This document shows positions 62,011 through 64,000 of a DNA stretch of 64,000 nucleotides, piece after piece. The notes beneath the pieces are model-generated. The model saw only the letters and a program-made list of their open reading frames with translations. It ran no database searches and was not told where the DNA came from. Within the stretch, counting starts at the first letter, position 1. Every line of letters starts with the position of its first letter. Position numbers and translations under genes: made by a program. This stretch comes from Lobosporangium transversale (lineage: Eukaryota > Mortierellomycota > Mortierellomycetes > Mortierellales > Mortierellaceae). The stretch is taken from positions 186,001 to 250,000 of the forward strand of contig NW_019029008.1 in NCBI RefSeq assembly GCF_002105155.1, in the 5' to 3' direction.

Positions 62011-62862
62011 GTCAGTAAAAAGGGTAAATTGCATTTTTGTTTATGTTCTTCAAGGGGTTCACGAAAACCAAACTACAATTAACCGCCTATGATCACAAGG
62101 CACAGAACATTTGGTGAGATTATAAACAAGCGTGGATATCCCAGACATCAAGAACCTTTTCCTCCTAATCTCCCATCCGTCTAGCATAGCTCCCAAGGTA
62201 ATTGATGTGAGAGGGAATGATTCTGGCGAGATTGATACCCTCAACAGCATGTAGCATTAATATACCGAGAACTATTAATATATTGACGACACAATCCAAT
62301 ATTGTATCACATTTTACTGGTCAAGCGCGTGGCAGCCTTGGCCAAATTCTTGGTGTTTTTTTATTCCATGTTCCTGGGCGCCTAGAGATTCAAGACGCAC
62401 CGCCTTCACATATTGATACTAAATTGGCCGAACATACAATTAATATGATCCCATTGGTCACAGGTTGCCACTTGCGGAAGACCCATCAATTATCATCATC
62501 TAGGGCTCCAGAACGTTTACCGGGAGCTAGGATGACAGCTCCGCTCTAAAGACATAAATGTCGTTTTAGCCCCATGGTGCGTGCACGGGATGGCAAGCAT
62601 CCAGATGACAAAGCATATGAGAAAGGATAATTTCCTATGCCAGCTGTCCTGGTGATAATAATATGATTTTGGGTCTCATCATCAGACTCTCACTGGGTTC
62701 TCCACAGGATCCTTCATTTCTATCCGTTCTTACAAAACTCTTTGGTAATAGTATCACAAAATTCCGCCCTTTCTTGCACACAAGATCGCATGATGATCAC
62801 AGGAAGCTTTATAAAGTCCTAAATGCCCCAGTAGAAGGGAGGACTGATTAAACCACACTATC
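62011..62862. other. Spacer between the decayed CRN-like gene and the edge CRN copy
   Basis: Short minus-strand frame at 62059-62250 and plus-strand frames at 62217-62549 and 62663-62851 without recognisable family; probably relic DNA. No gene is claimed. Confidence 0.45.
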
Positions 62863-62995
62863 TATTCGTCTAAAAGGTAAGTGGATAATGATGGCTTCAT
62901 TCATAAAGGATGTACTATTGTAAAAAACCCTCAAGGAACAGGTATAATGCTTTTCTTTTACATGACAAATTTCATCCACTTAATTGGTATTCGAT

Positions 62996-64000
62996 TTAAT
63001 TCTTCAGGTTCGTACCGCCTGAATATACAACATTGATGTCGATTTTTATGACACGCTGTCTTACATGTTTCAAGCATCCAGGTATTGTCTTGGTATCCTG
63101 ATCATCGTTTATAACAAACCTCTGAGCCTTAAAATTGTCATATATGTATCCTGGTACCAGAAAGTAGAGGAAAATGGTATCATCACTTCCATTCGACTTT
63201 GATCGGTTTCCTTTCGAATCTGATCGGTTTCCCTTCGGGCAGGGTCCAGTAATATAATCAATTATATCCTTAAATGGTGCTTGCTTGATCGGATGATTCT
63301 CTGATACTGTGACCTGAAATAGCTTGTTGGGTCCCAATGCAAAATCGATGCACGGAAAGTTGGGTAAAGATGGTAGAAACAACTTGTCTGTTGTTTTGGA
63401 GAATGTTGAAAAATCTGCTGCAGTCTTGGTAAATAATACTTCCGAGTCCCTCGGGAGATCAAAGAATCCTGTTTCGTCTGACTGAAGATCCTTAAATGGA
63501 AACCGAAGTCCACCACATCGAATTAAATAGTGAACATAGAGTTCAAACGAAGGTCCTTTTTTTATTTCACTGCCAGCTTTGGCAAGTCGCTTCAACTCGT
63601 CGATCCAAGTCTGATCTTGTAATTCCATGATGATACGTGATCGAACATAAGGAGATGCCCATACCAGGTGGAAGCGGAGGTGGTCAGAAGTGGGGACTCT
63701 ATGGAGTAAATGACTACCCGCTTTATCTCCTGGAATAAAGAGGTCAAAAAGATCTCCTGGGGACTGGAGTAGGCCAATGGCATCATTGACACACTGAAAC
63801 GCAGTCTCTCTAGCACCGTCAATATCTTTTTGATTTCTGCATAGTACATCAGATGGACCCTGTAGGACCTGTCTTGGCACACCCCCCAAGTTGCAAAAGA
63901 GCTCCTCCAAAAATTCTTCATCCATTCGATGATAATGCTCTACATTGGCTCTACATTCCTTAAGCTCGTCCAAAGTCCATATTGACATGTGATAGTAGCT
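62996..64000 (-). CDS. CRN-type P-loop NTPase/nuclease, second copy, cut by the right edge
   Basis: The frame is open to the edge, so the start codon, NLS and Walker A lie outside the window. About 334 codons are visible, corresponding to residues about 299-629 of the copy at 50756. The nuclease-domain residues FELYVHYLI, CIDFAL and LFQVTVS are intact. Compared with that copy it has a 7-residue insertion (SDSKGNR, a local duplication) after the GPC motif, a C-terminus shorter by 3-4 residues, and a cluster of changes at the equivalent of residues 353-385. A block of about 163 residues between these is identical. The visible part looks functional. Confidence 0.85.
   Translation of the reverse strand, partial: SYYHMSIWTLDELKECRANVEHYHRMDEEFLEELFCNLGGVPRQVLQGPSDVLCRNQKDIDGARETAFQCVNDAIGLLQSPGDLFDLFIPGDKAGSHLLHRVPTSDHLRFHLVWASPYVRSRIIMELQDQTWIDELKRLAKAGSEIKKGPSFELYVHYLIRCGGLRFPFKDLQSDETGFFDLPRDSEVLFTKTAADFSTFSKTTDKLFLPSLPNFPCIDFALGPNKLFQVTVSENHPIKQAPFKDIIDYITGPCPKGNRSDSKGNRSKSNGSDDTIFLYFLVPGYIYDNFKAQRFVINDDQDTKTIPGCLKHVRQRVIKIDINVVYSGGTNLKN

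Overview
The window looks like nuclear DNA of an early-diverging fungus, most likely a Mortierella-type (Mortierellomycota) genome. This is inference. The supporting observations are short GT-AG introns in almost every gene, many of them carrying long poly-A or poly-T tracts; AT-rich, simple-repeat-laden intergenic DNA; fungal versions of conserved eukaryotic proteins; and Crinkler (CRN)-type NTPase-nuclease genes, which are abundant in this group. No rRNA, tRNA, CRISPR or bacterial-style operon was seen. Gene models were built by hand from splice signals, reading frame and similarity to remembered families. Every multi-exon model listed closes in phase, but no transcript data were available.

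Left part (1-25,400), housekeeping: a partial membrane-anchored protein of unknown family (+, open at the left edge); a single-pass surface protein with a Thr-rich ectodomain (+, 4867-6786); then three genes on the minus strand: KRR1 (small-subunit processome), a ZCCHC9-like zinc-knuckle protein, and an FAD-dependent monooxygenase with an 11-nt microexon. Next comes a pair of U2 snRNP-linked genes in divergent orientation, U2SURP/SR140 (-) and a CCDC97/DUF2052 protein (+). Between them lies a decayed gene of unknown family (about 21.3-22.4 kb).

Middle (25,400-33,700), accessory: a segmental tandem duplication of about 1.6 kb carries two paralogous small secreted proteins that look like peptidase inhibitors of the I66 (beta-trefoil) type, each with a conserved intron in its 5' leader. 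Relics of a membrane-protein gene flank it.

Right-centre (33,700-47,900), signalling: an N-myristoylatable RING E3 ligase of the MGRN1/LUL type and a 13-exon, about 2660-residue RalGAP alpha homologue, both on the plus strand.

Right end (47,900-64,000), unstable DNA: a PIF/Harbinger transposase relic, an intact single-exon CRN-type P-loop NTPase/nuclease gene (-), the TRIT1/MOD5 tRNA isopentenyltransferase gene (-), a truncated relic of the CRN gene, a decayed gene of a second P-loop/nuclease family, and a further CRN copy running off the right edge. The intact and the edge CRN copies share a block of about 490 bp that is almost identical, between clearly diverged flanks, which suggests gene conversion. 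The most interesting accessory signals are this CRN array, the duplicated secreted-protein locus, and the splicing oddities (GC-AG leader intron, stop-codon acceptor, in-frame poly-T intron, microexon).
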